A DNA stretch of 64,000 nt from NCBI GenBank assembly GCA_933207985.1, contig OW240915.1:111678069-111742068 (forward strand). The letters run 5' to 3'. The DNA is from Pelobates cultripes. Taxonomy: Eukaryota > Chordata > Amphibia > Anura > Pelobatidae. Positions 1 through 11,411 of this stretch are shown here, one piece after another. The notes under the pieces were generated by a model. That model saw nothing but the letters and a program-made list of their open reading frames with translations, ran no database searches and was not told the origin of the DNA. Both the position numbers and the translations under genes were made by a program. Every line of letters begins with the position of its first letter. The stretch's first letter is position 1.

Positions 1-1549
1 GCTAGTAATCGTGACTACTCCGTTACAGATTTCTTCCAAGCCACCACCCTATGAGCCATAATGGTTCCCAGTTCATTCATTTTGTTTTTAAGTTATACTG
101 TATGATTACCTTGAGATTGTTGCTAGACCACATGCCCTGTGGGGTCCTATGATATTTACCTCTTGTTTATTCTTAAGTGCAACAGGTTTATTTAGAGAGT
201 ATGGACCTATCTTAATAACCAAATGACAGCTCAACGTTATATTATTGAGCTACTAGTTAGCATTGGGTTTTTTTTTGTTTTGTTTTTCTTGTAATCTACA
301 TACATGGGATGTAAGCCTAGCAATATTTGAATTACTTCCCGTCTGCTATCAGATAATTTAATACCTGGTTAATACTTAACATTTAAACGTGACCACTAGC
401 CAATTATATTTTGATCTTATGCCTTACACATTTCCATGCTATTGCTATGTCACTTGGTTCACAATATTAGATGTTTTTATCGCAGCATTGTTTTTTCTTG
501 CTCAATTTATCATAAAATATAGGTTTCATCATTTTATTTGATATTACACTGTTGTACTGCAAATTGCATTCATTATTTGTCTATATATCTCTATCTCTAT
601 CTCTATGTCTATGTCTTACTTTAAACTAAGTAAAATAATGATTGACAACATATAATAGCTTGACACAAAATAATGATTATAGAAAAAATGAAAAAGCAGT
701 GATGTCAAAATATTAAAATTGTCTTGAGCATGGACATGTTGAAGATGTAAGTATGTTTGCCCTCTGCAGCACTTTTCATTGCAGTTAATATTTAAAATGT
801 GTTTACTGGCATGAGAAAAAGAGGAACTATCACATCCATAGAACTGACAGTTCTGCTTGAACAGTTAAAAGTGTATGAGCTAAAGATTCACTGAACCAAA
901 AAGTAACTAAGTAGAATATGAAGTATAGCCACTAGGTGGCAGTGTAATTCAAGTACTTAGGGAACAGCATTGTGCTCCGATTCGTAAAGTTAATTTTGTT
1001 TTCTTTTAATCTGCAGCCAAATTAAAATAACAGTACAAATACATCCAAATGTAATTTTGGTAGCTTTGCTCTGTTCTCAGTTCTAATTTAATAAATTGTT
1101 TGTTATATTACGTTTATAAACTAATTTTCCCTAGCTAAATAGCTTTAAAAGGTTTTACTCAATTTATAATCTTACTATTGAAAACAATGTCCACATATCC
1201 CAAAACTCTTCTTTATTAACACCTTCAATATCACAGTATTGGATTAAGCACAAAAAATACCAATTTGTAAATCGAAAATGAATGGCAAAATTATGCCAAA
1301 AATAGTTAATTTGCAAACTTCTCAATCTAATCTATATTCACAGCTTGGTTATTTGTGAAGAGATTTCGAATTCTGTTGTTCCACTGGAATACTGTGCCTT
1401 TATCACAGAGATGTGAGCCTATGGGCGTCCACAGGAATTTTTCCAGGGGGGAGAGGTGGGCATAATTATAATGACATCCATGCCTTTTTGACAGTGTCAC
1501 GAAGGGGAGGGGCATAGTCATTATCACATAAATCCAGGGTGAATAGCGT
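1..1549. other. AT-rich non-coding sequence
   Basis: No convincing coding sequence, splice-bounded exon or structured RNA is visible. A short imperfect CTAT/CTATCT microsatellite lies at about 581-616. Near the right end, 1424-1445 carries a stretch ending TATGGGCGTCCACAGG that resembles, in inverted orientation, the right end of the satellite block near 7245-7265. Confidence 0.6.
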
Positions 1550-1610
1550 TTTTACAACTATGGTGTCAGGAATACATGTATGTATTCCTGACACTATAGT
1601 GTTCCTTTAA
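1550..1610. repeat. End fragment of TTAA-type (Kolobok-like) repeat with inverted repeat
   Basis: The sequence ends in CTATAGTGTTCCT followed by TTAA, the terminal pattern seen in the complete elements at 10894 and 16245. It contains a perfect 15-bp inverted repeat (1563-1577 against 1580-1594, arm GTGTCAGGAATACAT) with a 2-base spacer. The full-length family members at 10894 and 22836 carry a similar but more widely spaced arm pair near their left ends. Family assignment is by the shared ends and is an inference. Confidence 0.5.
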
Positions 1611-1619
1611 TCAAATTAA

Positions 1620-2035
1620 AGGAACATTCTGGTCATCATAACAACTTTATCTCAATGAAAATGCTATAATGCCAGGAGGCCCCTGGGTGCTCTTTTTCCT
1701 TTAAAGGGTTAAACCTCTCTCAAATGGTTTAACCTCAAAGACTTCCTCCAGCATGACATGGGTGCCACTGATTGGCTAGGGTCAATTGATGCTCTAAGTC
1801 AATAGCTAGTTCCCGGTTCATAAAAATATTTTACTTTTTTATGAATAGGGAGCTACTGATTGGCTTAGAGTGCCAGCTGACCGCTCTAGCCAGTCAGCGA
1901 CACCCCTACCCAACAGCACTTCTGACACTCGGTAAATAAAAGACACATTAACACTGAGAATTTTTTTTAACTGGGGAGATGAAAAGGCCCAAAGTTTTCC
2001 TACCAGGCCCATCTACCAAATCCTTTTTATTTGAT
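1620..2035. repeat. Probable TTAA-flanked DNA-transposon remnant
   Basis: It begins at TTAA (1616-1619) followed by AGGAACATTCTGG, close to the AGGRACACTATAG starts of the Kolobok-like elements elsewhere in the window. An imperfect foldback (about 1802-1822 against 1838-1855) lies inside. The right terminus is not clear, so the end coordinate is approximate. No coding sequence is seen. Confidence 0.35.
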
Positions 2036-2049
2036 CCAGAATGAAGTGG

Positions 2050-3449
2050 TCCTTCTTGCTCCAATCTCCCATTCTTCTTCTTCATTTGACACAGTCTTCT
2101 TATTCTTCTGACACTACCTTCTCTCCTCCATGGCTTCTTCTGCTCCTTTACCTTTCTGCTACTTTGTGCTTTTTTTGCGCCCTTCTGCTCCTTTCTCTAT
2201 CTGATCCCTTTCTGCTCCTTGCAGACCCTTTGTGCTCCTTCACCTACTTTACCTTTGTGCTCCTTCTGCCCCTTCCAACTCTTTGCTGTCCCTTTCTTCT
2301 CCTTGCTGTCCCTTTCTTCTCCTTGCTGTCCTTTCCTGCTCATTTCTGTTCCGTCTCCTTCCTGCTCCTTCTCCTACTTTACCTTCTTCTTCCTTGCTGC
2401 CCTTTTTGCTCCTTGCTATTCCTTTCTGCTCCTTCTCCTAATTTACCTTTGTGCTCCTTCTGATTCTTTCTGCTCCTTTACCTTCTTGCTCCTTCTGTCC
2501 TTTCTGCTCCTTGCCGACTCTTCCTGCTCCTTTTCCTACTTTACCTTTGCGCTGCTACTGCCCATTCTAGCTCCTTGCTGCTCCTTTCTACTCTGTGCTG
2601 CCCTTTCCAGCTTCTTGCTGGCCCTTTCTGCTCCTTTTTCTACTTTACCTTTATGCTCATTCTGATTGTTTCTGCTCCTTTACCTTTGTGCTCATTCTGT
2701 CCGTTCCTGCTCCTTACAGACCCTTCCTTCTCCTTGCAGACTCTTCCTGCTTCTTGTCACCTATTCCTGCTTCTTGACACCCCTTCCTGCTTCTTGCCAC
2801 AGATTCCTGCTACTTGCTGCCCCTTCCTGCTTCTTTCTGTCCCTTCCTGCTCCTTGCTGCCTCTTCCAGCCCCTTCCTACCCTTTTCTACTCCATGCTTC
2901 CCTTTCCAGCTCCTTGCTGGCCCTTTCTGCTCCTTCTTCTACTTTACCCTTGCGCTCCTTCTGATTCTTTCTGCTCCTTTACCTTTGTGCTCCTTTTGTC
3001 CCTTCCTGCCCCTTACTGCTTCATGCAGCCCCTTCCTGCTCCTTGCAGACCCTTCCAACTCCTTGCTGCACCTTCCTGCTCATTTATATTCCTTTCTGCT
3101 CCTTCTTTTACTTTACTTGTGCAGTCCTTCTGCCCCTCCCAGTTCCTTGCTGCCCCTTCTCCTACTTTAACTTTGTGCTCCTTCTGTCCCTTCCTGCCCC
3201 TTTCTGCTCCTTACTGACTCCTTCAGCTCCTTGCTGACACTTTCTGCTCCTTGCTGACCCATCCTTCTCCTTGCAAACCTTTCCTTCTCCTTGCAAACCC
3301 TTCCTTCTCCTTGCAAACCCTTCCCATTCCTTGCTGCCCTTTTCTGCTTCTTCCTGCCCCTTCCTGCTTCTTGCAGATCATTCCTGCCCCTTCCTGCTCT
3401 TTGCTGACCCTTCCTGCTCATTTCTGTTCCTTTCTGCTCTTTCTCCTAC
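2050..3449. repeat. Pyrimidine-rich minisatellite, left part
   Basis: About 1.4 kb of degenerate tandem units of roughly 20 bp built on CCTGCTCCTTGCAGACCCTT, interspersed with TCCTACTTTACCTTTGTGCT. The plus strand is almost purine-free. Long open frames on both strands encode only Leu/Pro/Cys/Ser or Arg/Lys/Glu/Gly repeats and are composition artefacts. The array resumes unchanged at 6270, on the far side of the CR1 LINE, so the two parts were one array before that insertion. Confidence 0.9.
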
Positions 3450-3758
3450 TTTAGGCGGATGCGTATTAGGGACTTTAACTTGTGGCTTGGAGAAAGGTGT
3501 CGGGAGCAAGGATTTGGCTTTAGTTCTTCTGGTTGATCTGTGTGGAATGGAAATAAACTGTACAAAAAAGATGGTTTGCATCTTTCTCAAAAGGGAACAA
3601 ATGTTCTCAGTGAGCAGTTCAGAGGTTTTGCTAGGATGTATTTAAACTGGGGGGGAGGGGGAGGCAAAAGGGTGATACAACATCAATTCAGTTACCCCCC
3701 CAAACAAGGATAGAAGGTGCCGGTTGCAAGTGTGTTAAAAAAGGATAAGCTTAGAGTC

Positions 3759-4456
3759 ATGTCTACAAATGCTCGCAACTTAGAGAATAAGATCCATGAA
3801 CTTGTGGCAATAATGGCAACTGATAATGTAGATTTAGTCGCTGTTACTAAAACATGCTATAATGGGAAAATTACTGGGACATAGCAATACCAGGGTACTC
3901 TTTATATAGAAAAGACAGGGAAGGCAAGAAAGGGGGAGGGGTGGCCCTGTATGTGAAGGATAGCATATAGGATAGCCTAATAAAAGTTAGTGAGGTGAAC
4001 ATAGAGTGCGTTTGGGTTACGTTATCATTTGGTAATCACACAGTAACTCGTGTAGGTGTGATTTATATGCCCCAAGGACAAGTCGTTAAGGAGCCAACTC
4101 ATAAGGAGGCCATACTAGATTTAGTGTTAACAATTGCAGATTTGGTACCAAATATTACTGTAGGTGAAAGTTTAGGATCCAGTGATCATCAGTCAGTGTG
4201 GTTTAATATAAGAACAGTGACTGAGTCACACCACACAAAAACAAAAGTTTTAGACTTTAGAAAAACAGACTTTTTTAAAATTAGTTTAAATGGAGTACAA
4301 GAGAAATGGGATTATTTAAAAGTTGCACTGCTGAAGGCAACAGAAAATTGCATTAGGCTTGTCAGTAAAAGCAACAAAAACAAGAAACCACTGTGGTACT
4401 TCACAGATGTGGCCAAAATAGTAAAAAAACAAAAAGTTAGCATTCAGTTATTATAA
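3759..4456 (+). pseudogene. CR1 endonuclease domain, broken
   Basis: Remnant of the APE-type endonuclease that nicks target DNA to prime reverse transcription. The start reads as a CR1 endonuclease N-terminus (STNARNLENKIHELVAIMA from 3762), then a stop and a frameshift occur near 3880, and GGGVALYVKD follows around 3938. A further frame (3995-4456) gives GVIYMPQ and then directly EPTHKEAILDLVLT and GSSDHQSVWF, the last being the conserved SDH motif. The middle of the domain, which normally carries the GDFN-type motif, is missing between about 4075 and 4095. The fragment cannot encode a working nuclease. Confidence 0.85.
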
Positions 4457-4610
4457 AAAAAAAGTGAGGAAGACAGAATGATATATAAGATTAGGCAGAT
4501 AGAGGCTAAAACATAAAAAAGGGACAAAACATTTTTTAGATACATAAATGAGAAAAGGAAAGTAAAAAAAGGATTAGTTAAATTAAAAACAGAAGAAGGA
4601 AGGTATGTAG

Positions 4611-6086
4611 AAAAGGATAAAGGTCTAGCTGAATGCCTCAGTGAATATTTTTGTTCAGTATTTACAGATGAAAATGAAGGAAAGAGTTTAAGGAGGAAGA
4701 GGTTCTATTTCAACTGTCAAAAGTAAAGACAAATAAGTCAATGGGACCTGATGGAATACACCCAACGTAATTAAGAGAGCTTAGTGGTGTATTAGCAAAA
4801 CCATTAACAGATTTATTTAACCAATCATTGTTAACATGAGTAGTCCCAGAAGATTGGAAGTTAGCGAATGTTGTGCCCATTCACAAGAAAGGTAGTAGGG
4901 AGGAGTCAGGCAACTATAGGCCAGTAAGCCTTACTTCAGTAGTGGGGAAAGTAATGGAAACCATGTTGAAGAATTAGATTGATGAACATCTAAAAACCCA
5001 TGGATTTCAAGATCAGAGACAACATGGGTTTACTTCAGGGAGATCATGCCAAACTAAACTTATTGAATTTTTAGATTGGGTAACTAAAATAATAGATCAG
5101 AGTGGTGCAGTAGACATTGCTTACCTAGATTTCAGTAAGGCTTTTGACACTGTTGCACATAAAAGGCTTATCAATAAAATGCAATCTTTAAGTTTGGATT
5201 CCATAATTGTTGAATGGGTAAGGCAGTGGCTGAGTGACAGGCAACAGAGGGTTGTAATCAATGGAGTATATTCGAAGCATGGGCTTGTCACCAGTGGGGT
5301 ATCTCAGGGATCTGTACTTGGACCCATTCTCTTTAATGTTTTATTAGTGATATTGCAGAAGGTCTTGATGGTAAGGTATGTAGTTTTTGCTGATGATACT
5401 AAGATATGTAACAGGGTTGATGTTCCAGGAGGGATAAGCCAAATGGCAAATGATTTAGGTAAACTAGAAAAATGGTCAGAGTTGTGGCAACTGACATTTA
5501 ATGTGGATAAGTGCAAGATAATGCATTTTGGACGTAAAAATGCACGGGCAGAGTACAGAATATTTGGTAGAGTCCTAACCTTAACATTTGGGGAAAGGGA
5601 TTTAGGGGTGATTAGTTCTGATGACTTACAGGTAGGTAGACAATGTAATAGAGCAGCAGGAAATGCAAGCAGAATGCTTGGTTGTATAGGGAGAGGTATT
5701 AGTAGTAGCCATTGCGCAGAACACTGGTGAGACCTCAATTGGAGTATTGTACGCAGTACTGGAGACCATATCTCCAGAAGGATATTGATACTTTAGAGAG
5801 AGTTCAGAGAAGGGCTACTAAACTGGTTCATGGATTGCAGGATAACACTTACAAGGAAAGGTTAAAGGAACTTAATATGTATAGCTTGGAGGAAAGACAA
5901 GACAGGGGGAATATGATAGAAACATTTAAATACATAAAGGGAATCAACACAGTAAAGGAGGAGACTATATTTAAAATACGAAAAACTACCACAACAAGAG
6001 GACATAGTCTTAAATTAGAGGGGCAAAGGTTTAAAAATAATATCCGGAAGTATTACGTTACTGAGAGTAGTGGATGCATGGAATAG
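4611..6086 (+). pseudogene. CR1 reverse transcriptase, broken
   Basis: This is the polymerase domain of the same LINE. The motifs appear in order: MGPDGIHP (about 4740), PIHKKGSREESGNYRPVSLT (about 4876), QHGFTSGRSC, YLDFSKAFDT (about 5125), GVSQGSVLGPILFN (about 5297), then the catalytic FADDTK motif (about 5387), then RRTLVRPQLEYCTQYW and ERVQRRATKLVHGL (5715-5840), typical of the CR1 C-terminus. There are in-frame stops near 4769, 4838 and 4976, a frameshift just before FADD (about 5335-5385), and another near 5705. The core motifs are intact but the reading frame is not, so the copy is dead. The clade assignment to CR1 rests on the C-terminal block and the 3' tail. Confidence 0.93.
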
Positions 6087-6269
6087 CTTTCCAGCTGAAG
6101 TGGTAGAGGTTAACACAGTAAAGGAGTTTAAGCATGCGTGCGATATGCATAAGGCTATCCTAACTATAAGATAAGGCCAGGGACTAATGAAAGTATTTAA
6201 AAAAAATTGGGCAGACTAGATGGGCCGAATGGTTCTTATCTGCCGTCACATTCTATGTTTCTATGTTTA

Positions 6270-6778
6270 CCTTTGTGCTCCTTCTGCCCCTTTGTTCTGT
6301 GTTCCTTCTGCCCCTTCCTGCTCCTTGCAGCCCCTTACTGCTCATTGCAGCCCCTTACTGCTCCTTGCTGCCCCTTATGGCTCCTGGCTGACTCTTTCTG
6401 CTCCTTGCTGCCCCTTCCTGCTCCTTGCAGCCAATTCCTTTTCCTTCCATACCCTTCCTGCTCCTTGCAGCCAATTCCTGCTCCTTGCAGACCCTTCCTG
6501 CTCCTTGCAGACCCTTCCTACTTCTTGCTGTCCCTTCCTGCTCATTTCTGCTTCTTCCTGCTCCTTTATTCATTCTTCCTGTTCCTTGCAGACCCTTCCT
6601 GCTCATTTCTATTCCTTTCTGCTCCTTCTCCTACTTTACTTTTGTGCTCCTTCTGCCCCTTCCGAGCTCCTATCTGCTCATTGCTGACTCTTTCTGCTCC
6701 TTGCAGACCCTTCTTTCTCCTTGCAGAGCCTTACTGTTCCTTGCTTCCCCTTCCTGCTTCTTGCAGCCCCTTCCCTTC
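6270..6778. repeat. Pyrimidine-rich minisatellite, right part
   Basis: Continuation of the array at 2050-3449, with the same CCTGCTCCTTGCAGCCCCTT units. It begins immediately after the CR1 tail. Open frames across it are low-complexity artefacts. Confidence 0.9.
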
Positions 6779-7016
6779 CTCACTTACTTTAATCTGTAGG
6801 CTGCTCCCCCATGCCTCACTTACCTGATCTGTGGGCTGCCCCCCATGCCTCACTTACTTTAATCTGTAGGCTGCTCCCCCATGCCTCACTTACCTGATCT
6901 GTGGGCTGCCCCCCATGCCTCACTTACCTGACCTGTAGACTGCCTCCCCCATCCCTCACTAACCTAATCTGTCGGCTGCTCCCCCCATGCCTCACTTACC
7001 TAATCTGTAGGCTGTC
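6779..7016. repeat. 34-36 bp tandem array
   Basis: About six and a half copies of a unit that starts CTCACTTAC, passes through ATCTGTAGGCTG and ends CCCCCATGC. Units alternate between a 36-bp form (CTTTAATCTG) and a 34-bp form (CTGATCTGTG) for the first four copies, which gives a 70-bp higher-order period, and then diverge. Confidence 0.88.
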
Positions 7017-7270
7017 TCTGCAGTCTGGAAGTTGTTGGCTGCACTCTGTGCTGCTCCCCCGCGTATTCAGTCAGGAGAGAGAAGCAGGGATTAGATGTAG
7101 CTACCTATCCCTGCCTCTCTCCACACACTGCGCCACTGGCTGTCGCTGGTATTGCAGTGGATTATCAATCTCAAAAGAAAAATACCGGCACAAGCTGAAA
7201 AATTCAGGGGGTGGGGGGCAAGTGCCCCTCCTTTGCCCCCTGCGGACACCCATGTGGGAGCCTGTATGAA
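7017..7270. repeat. Right flank of the satellite block, probable element end
   Basis: GC-rich sequence ending in GGACACCCATGTGGGAGCC. Its reverse complement resembles the sequence at about 1420-1440 (TATGGGCGTCCACAGG), with 13 of 16 aligned bases matching. The two similar ends in opposite orientation may bound one composite element that holds the whole satellite block. This is tentative. Confidence 0.35.
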
Positions 7271-8195
7271 ATCATCCAATTATGAATGATAACTTTCAAA
7301 GCTAGTTGATTAAAACTTTAGTAAATTATTCAGGCATATGGTACGAAATATATTAGATACACAATAAGAGTGTTTTAGCTGAATAACAAAGGAGTCTGAA
7401 AGGCAACACAGAGTGACATGGACACACTTCGGACATAAAAAAATATATATATTTTTAAATATAATGCTATAACTATGATTTTAAATGAAGTTCAGTAACC
7501 AAAGTAAACCAAATGTGTTAAAAGAAATGGCAATCCATGTATCCAGCATAATAACTACATGATTTGGTATTGACACTACACGCTGTCCTCCCTTACCGAC
7601 CGTGTTCTGTTCTTACGACCTTGTCATAAAACTAATTGGTCGGTAAGTGAGGATGTGCTAGCGAGCATGCGCGATGGAGCAGGTCTACGTTCGGGAGAAT
7701 AATTAAGAAATTAGGGACCAAACCAAATAAACAAAAGAAAATTGAATGCTTCATGTATTTTATTTTTCAACAAATCTTCTTTATGATAGACATTTGAAAT
7801 CCCATACCAGATACCAATAGTAGTGGATGGTAAACTTTATAACACCAGATCTTACTCACAGAATTTGTGAAAACTCCAGCTAGCCATGTCCTGCCTCATA
7901 TGAAATAATAAAATAACTATCAAAATTAAAAACAAACCAAAACAACAACATTATTTCATTGTTTAACTATTTGAATGCCAGAGATCTGGTCAATACATTG
8001 CAAAACAGTATCTATTACTCAGTATGCAGAACCCTGTTTAGGTTAATGAGGTATACTATTTCTGCTTGGATACAATGAAAATATGAAAAAAGGCTTGAGT
8101 ATGCAGCACAGGACAATAATGGAACTGTACTTGGGAATGTGGAATAGTATGGAAGAATGCTTTGCAATACTATTTTGGGCCCTAGTTGAGATTAG
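7271..8195. other. Non-coding sequence
   Basis: No gene is seen. A 13-bp inverted repeat around TTACCGACC / GGTCGGTAAG (about 7591-7600 and 7640-7649) forms a small potential hairpin. The rest is AT-rich unique-looking sequence. Confidence 0.6.
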
Positions 8196-8199
8196 TTAC

Positions 8200-9790
8200 T
8201 TGCCCTTCCCCCCTAACCCAACCCCAAATAAAAAACAACAATTGCCAACCAACTTTGTATGTCCCTTTCTTCTCCCAGTCCCATTTGTATGTCTCTTTCT
8301 TCCCCAACTCCTTTGTGTGTTTCTTCCCCAGCAGCTTTGTGGGTCTCATCCACCATGTGTGTCTCATTTCCCCAGCCCCTCCCTTTGTGCATCTCTTTCT
8401 CCCCAGTCCTTTTTGTGTCTCTCTTCTCCTACCAGCCACTCTATTTGTCTCTTCCCCACAAGCATTTTGTGTGTCTTTTTACCCCAGACCCACTGTGTGT
8501 CTCTCCCCACTCCAGCCCATCTATATGTTCCTTTGTCCCCCCCTGTTCTCTGTGTGTCTTTTCCCCCCCCACAGTCCTTCTCTGTGTCTGTCTGTCCCCA
8601 CCCCTTTGTGTGTCTCTTTTTCTCCTTTCCTAGCCCCTCTGTTTGTCTCTTCTCTTGAGTACCTTTATGGGTCTCTTTCTCCAACCCAGCCTCTTTGTGT
8701 GTATCTTCCCCTCAGCCCCTTTGTGTCTCTGTCTTCCCGAGCCCCTTTGTGTTTCTCTTTCTTCCACAACTCCTTTGTGTGACTCTTCTCCCCAGCCCCT
8801 CCCTTTGTGTGTCTCTTATTCCCCAGTCTCTTTTGTGTCTCTCTTCTACCATCAGCCACTCTCTGGGTCTCTTTGTCGTCGCCCCCCCCCCCAGCTCTTT
8901 GCGTATCTCTTTGTCTCCTCCCAGCTTTTCTGTGTCATTGTCCCCCAGTCCCTCTGTGACTTTGTCCCCCAGCCCTTCTATGTACCTCTCCCCCATCCCT
9001 CTGTGTGCTTCCAACCCCCTGCCCTTTACATGCCTCTACCCCACAGCACTCTCTGTGCCTCTCCACCCCAGCAGCTGTCTGGTGCCTTTCCCCTTCTCAC
9101 TCAGCCCTTTGTTTGACTCTTTGTGCCTCTTCCCTCCCTTAGCCCTCTGTGATCCTCTCCACATCCACTCAGCCCTCTCTGTGCCTCCATCCGTCAGCCC
9201 TCTGTGTGCCACTCCTCCCCACCTCAGCCCACTCTGTGCCTCTCCACTCCAGCAGCTGTCTGGTGCCTCTCCTCCCATCATTCAGCCCTCTGTTTGACTC
9301 TCACCCCCTTAGCCCTCTTCGTCCCTCTGCGACAAGCAGCCCTCTGTGTGCCTCTCCCCCACTTAGCCCTCTTTGTGCCTCTCTTCCCCCAACCTTCTGT
9401 GTGCCTCTCCCCCTCAACCCTCTGTTTGTCTCATTTCCCATCCCCCAGCCCTCTGTGTGCCTCTCTTCTTATCTGTCAGCCCTCTGTGTGTATCTCTCCT
9501 ACAACCCCAGCCTTCTGTGTGCCTCTCTTCCACCCCCCCTTGTGCTCCTCCTTGTGCCAGCTTACCTCCCTCCTCCATGTAGCGTGGCGAGCCATGGTTC
9601 TTCATTTTCCTCCAACCGGTCTCACAGGAAGCAGTTTGGCGCTCTCAGAGAGCACTTCCTGTCAGACTGGGTAGAGGGAAACAGAGGCTTCTCTACCGCT
9701 GTCCATGGCCTGGCCACACTACAATGAGTGACTGGCAGGAGGGGAGCGCTGTGCAGTGCGCTCCCCTAATGCTGGTTACCCAAAGACTGT
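8200..9790 (-). repeat. Satellite block related to the hAT element at 53001
   Basis: 8250-9560 is a pyrimidine/GT-rich minisatellite built on CCTTTGTGTGTCTCTTTC-like units in the left half and AGCCCTCTGTGTGCCTCTCC in the right half. 9560-9760, read on the minus strand, matches the left part of the element at 53001: TGTAGTGTGGCC, GGAAGTGCTCTC and CCACGCTACA occur in the same order. The block is therefore another copy of that family in opposite orientation with a different amount of satellite. Clean termini were not found, so the bounds are approximate. Confidence 0.6.
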
Positions 9791-9852
9791 GCCCCCTTGG
9801 CAGGTGTTCCCTAGGTTCTTCCTAGTTTATCTAGCATTGCACTGGCCATGTA

Positions 9853-9906
9853 GACACCAGAACCACTGCATTAAGCTGTAGTTATTTCTGTGACTATAGT
9901 GGCCTT
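9853..9906. repeat. Kolobok-like right-end fragment
   Basis: Contains CACCAGAACCACTGCATTAA and ends GTGACTATAGTGGCCT before TTAA (9907-9910). This is the same terminal sequence as the fragment inside the hAT element near 54393, in inverted orientation. Confidence 0.6.
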
Positions 9907-10095
9907 TTAAACTCCTCCACTTCGAGTGTGTTTCTGTACCCGTTGAAAAGGGTTTTTTGAATTTCTGGATTACAGCACTGTGAGGGTTAACAAGTTAGTG
10001 TATACATAGTGTCTTGAAGTGTTTAGTGTATATATCCTTTTCATAGTAGTTACTGGCAACAGTATCCTTTGATTCCCTTGTACTTTAGGAATTCA

Positions 10096-10630
10096 AGGGA
10101 CACTATAGTCACCAAAACAACTTTAGCTTAATGAAGCAGTTTTGGTATATAGATCATGTCCTTGCAGTCTCACTGCTTAATTTCTGTGCCATTTAGGAGT
10201 TAAATCACTTTGTTTATGAACCCTAGTCACACCTCCCTGCAAGTGACATGCACAGCCTTCACACTTCCTGTAAAGAGTCAGTTAAAGTTTATCCTTTCTT
10301 TATTGCAAGTTCTGTTTAATTTAGATTTTCTTATCCCCTGCTATGTTAATAGCTTGCTAGACCCTGAAAGAGCCTCAGGGTCAATTTACAGACAAAGAGA
10401 TACAATTGATTAAGGTAAAATACAAGGTTAAGGTTAAAAGTGAAACCATTTTTTTTTATGCAGGCTGTGTCAATCAGAGCCAAGGAGGTGTGACAAGGGC
10501 TGCATAAACAGAAACAAAGTGATTTAACTCCTAAATGGCAGTGAATTGATCAGGGAAACCTGCAAAGCATGATCTATACACTAAAACTGCTTCATTAAGC
10601 TTAAGTTGTTTAGGTGACTATAGTGTCCCT
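10096..10630. mobile_element. Kolobok-like MITE, family A, 535 bp
   Basis: Non-autonomous DNA transposon with terminal inverted repeats AGGGACACTATAGTCACC and its reverse complement. The right flank is TTAA (10631-10634) and the left flank is TTCA (10092-10095), one base off a TTAA duplication. TTAA targets with RRGG ends are characteristic of the Kolobok superfamily. The length is identical to the copy at 16245-16779, and the interior matches it closely, including ATTTAGGAGTTAAATCACTT and GGGTCTAGCAAGCTATTAA on one strand or the other. No coding sequence is present. Confidence 0.88.
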
Positions 10631-10893
10631 TTAAGTTCCTCTCCCAACTCTTGCAACTTAGTGGTGATTTTGCTTCATATATTGTGGCAATTGTATCTCC
10701 TAGCACTTTCAGTACCCGCACTGAGGGTACATCTTAGGTATGCAAACCACTTTTAGTTACATGTGGTTTACCCTTTATACATAGCTATTGGTTGAACACC
10801 CCTATGATTTTTATGACCTATGGGACCAGTATTTGGATCAGACTAAGTATATATTTCTTCTGTGCCAGTATGTAACAATTCTTATGAGGTTAA

Positions 10894-11407
10894 AGGGTCA
10901 CTCTAGGGTCAGGAACACAAACATGTATTCCTGACCCTATAGTGTTAAAACCACCATCTAGCGCCCCTGGACCCTTCATGCCTCCATAAATATAGCAAAA
11001 TCTTACTGTATTCAAGCCTGAAGCTGAACCAATCACAATGCTTCCCCGAGACTGACAAGGAGGCAGATCAGGGGCAGAGCCAGCATGATTCAAACACAGC
11101 CCTGGCCAATCAGCATCTCCTCATAGAGATGACTTGAATCAATTCATCTCTATGAGGAAAGTTCAGTGTCTGCATGCAGGGGGAGGAGACACTGAAAGTT
11201 TGGATGCATTTTAGGCAGCCATGACCCAGGAAGGATCTGTAACAGCCATCTGAGGAGTGGCCAGTGAAACTATCACTAGGCTGTAATGTAAACACTGCAT
11301 TTTTTTCTGAAAAGACAGTGTTTACAGCAAAAAGCCTGAAGGTAATGATTCTACTCACCAGAACAAATTCAATAAGCTGTAGTTGTTCTGGTGACTATAG
11401 TGTCTCT
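10894..11407. mobile_element. Kolobok-like MITE, family B, 514 bp
   Basis: Flanked on both sides by TTAA (10890-10893 and 11408-11411). It starts AGGGTCACTCTAGGGTCAGG and ends CTGGTGACTATAGTGTCTCT. Inside the left end is an inverted repeat, GGTCAGGAACACAAACATG then TGTATTCCTGACC, which can fold. The copy at 22836-23425 is the same family with about 75 extra bases in the middle. The minus-strand frames over it are shadows shared by both copies. Confidence 0.88.
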
Positions 11408-11411
11408 TTAA

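Larger units (their letters stand above)
3454..6265 (+). mobile_element. CR1-clade LINE inserted in the minisatellite
   Basis: A 2.8-kb non-LTR retrotransposon. It encodes recognisable but broken endonuclease and reverse transcriptase domains and ends with the CR1-type tail: a GATGGGCCGAATGGTTCTTA segment followed by short ATTCTATG-like tandem repeats (6250-6265). The junctions are clean. Minisatellite sequence ends with TTTA at 3450-3453, and the satellite resumes with TTTA at 6266-6269, which suggests a 4-bp target duplication. Full-length CR1 elements usually carry a longer 5' part with ORF1, so this copy is 5'-truncated and also internally deleted. A second, 5'-truncated copy of the same family lies on the minus strand at 31294-32157. 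Confidence 0.93.

Noticed and set aside
2041..3645. Many open frames of 60-180 codons on both strands over the pyrimidine-rich region
   Set aside because: They overlap in several frames at once and encode only Leu/Pro/Ser/Cys or Arg/Lys/Glu/Gly repeats. Stop codons are simply rare in this composition.
8083..9727. Open frames up to 200 codons over 8.1-9.7 kb
   Set aside because: Same cause: GT/CT-rich satellite with few stops in any frame. No domain and no single favoured frame.
9841..9850. ACTGGCCATG as the terminus of the hAT-like copy at 8200-9790
   Set aside because: It resembles the CAGGGCC terminus, but the sequence beside it continues a Kolobok-like interior, and no 8-bp duplication was found at the other side.
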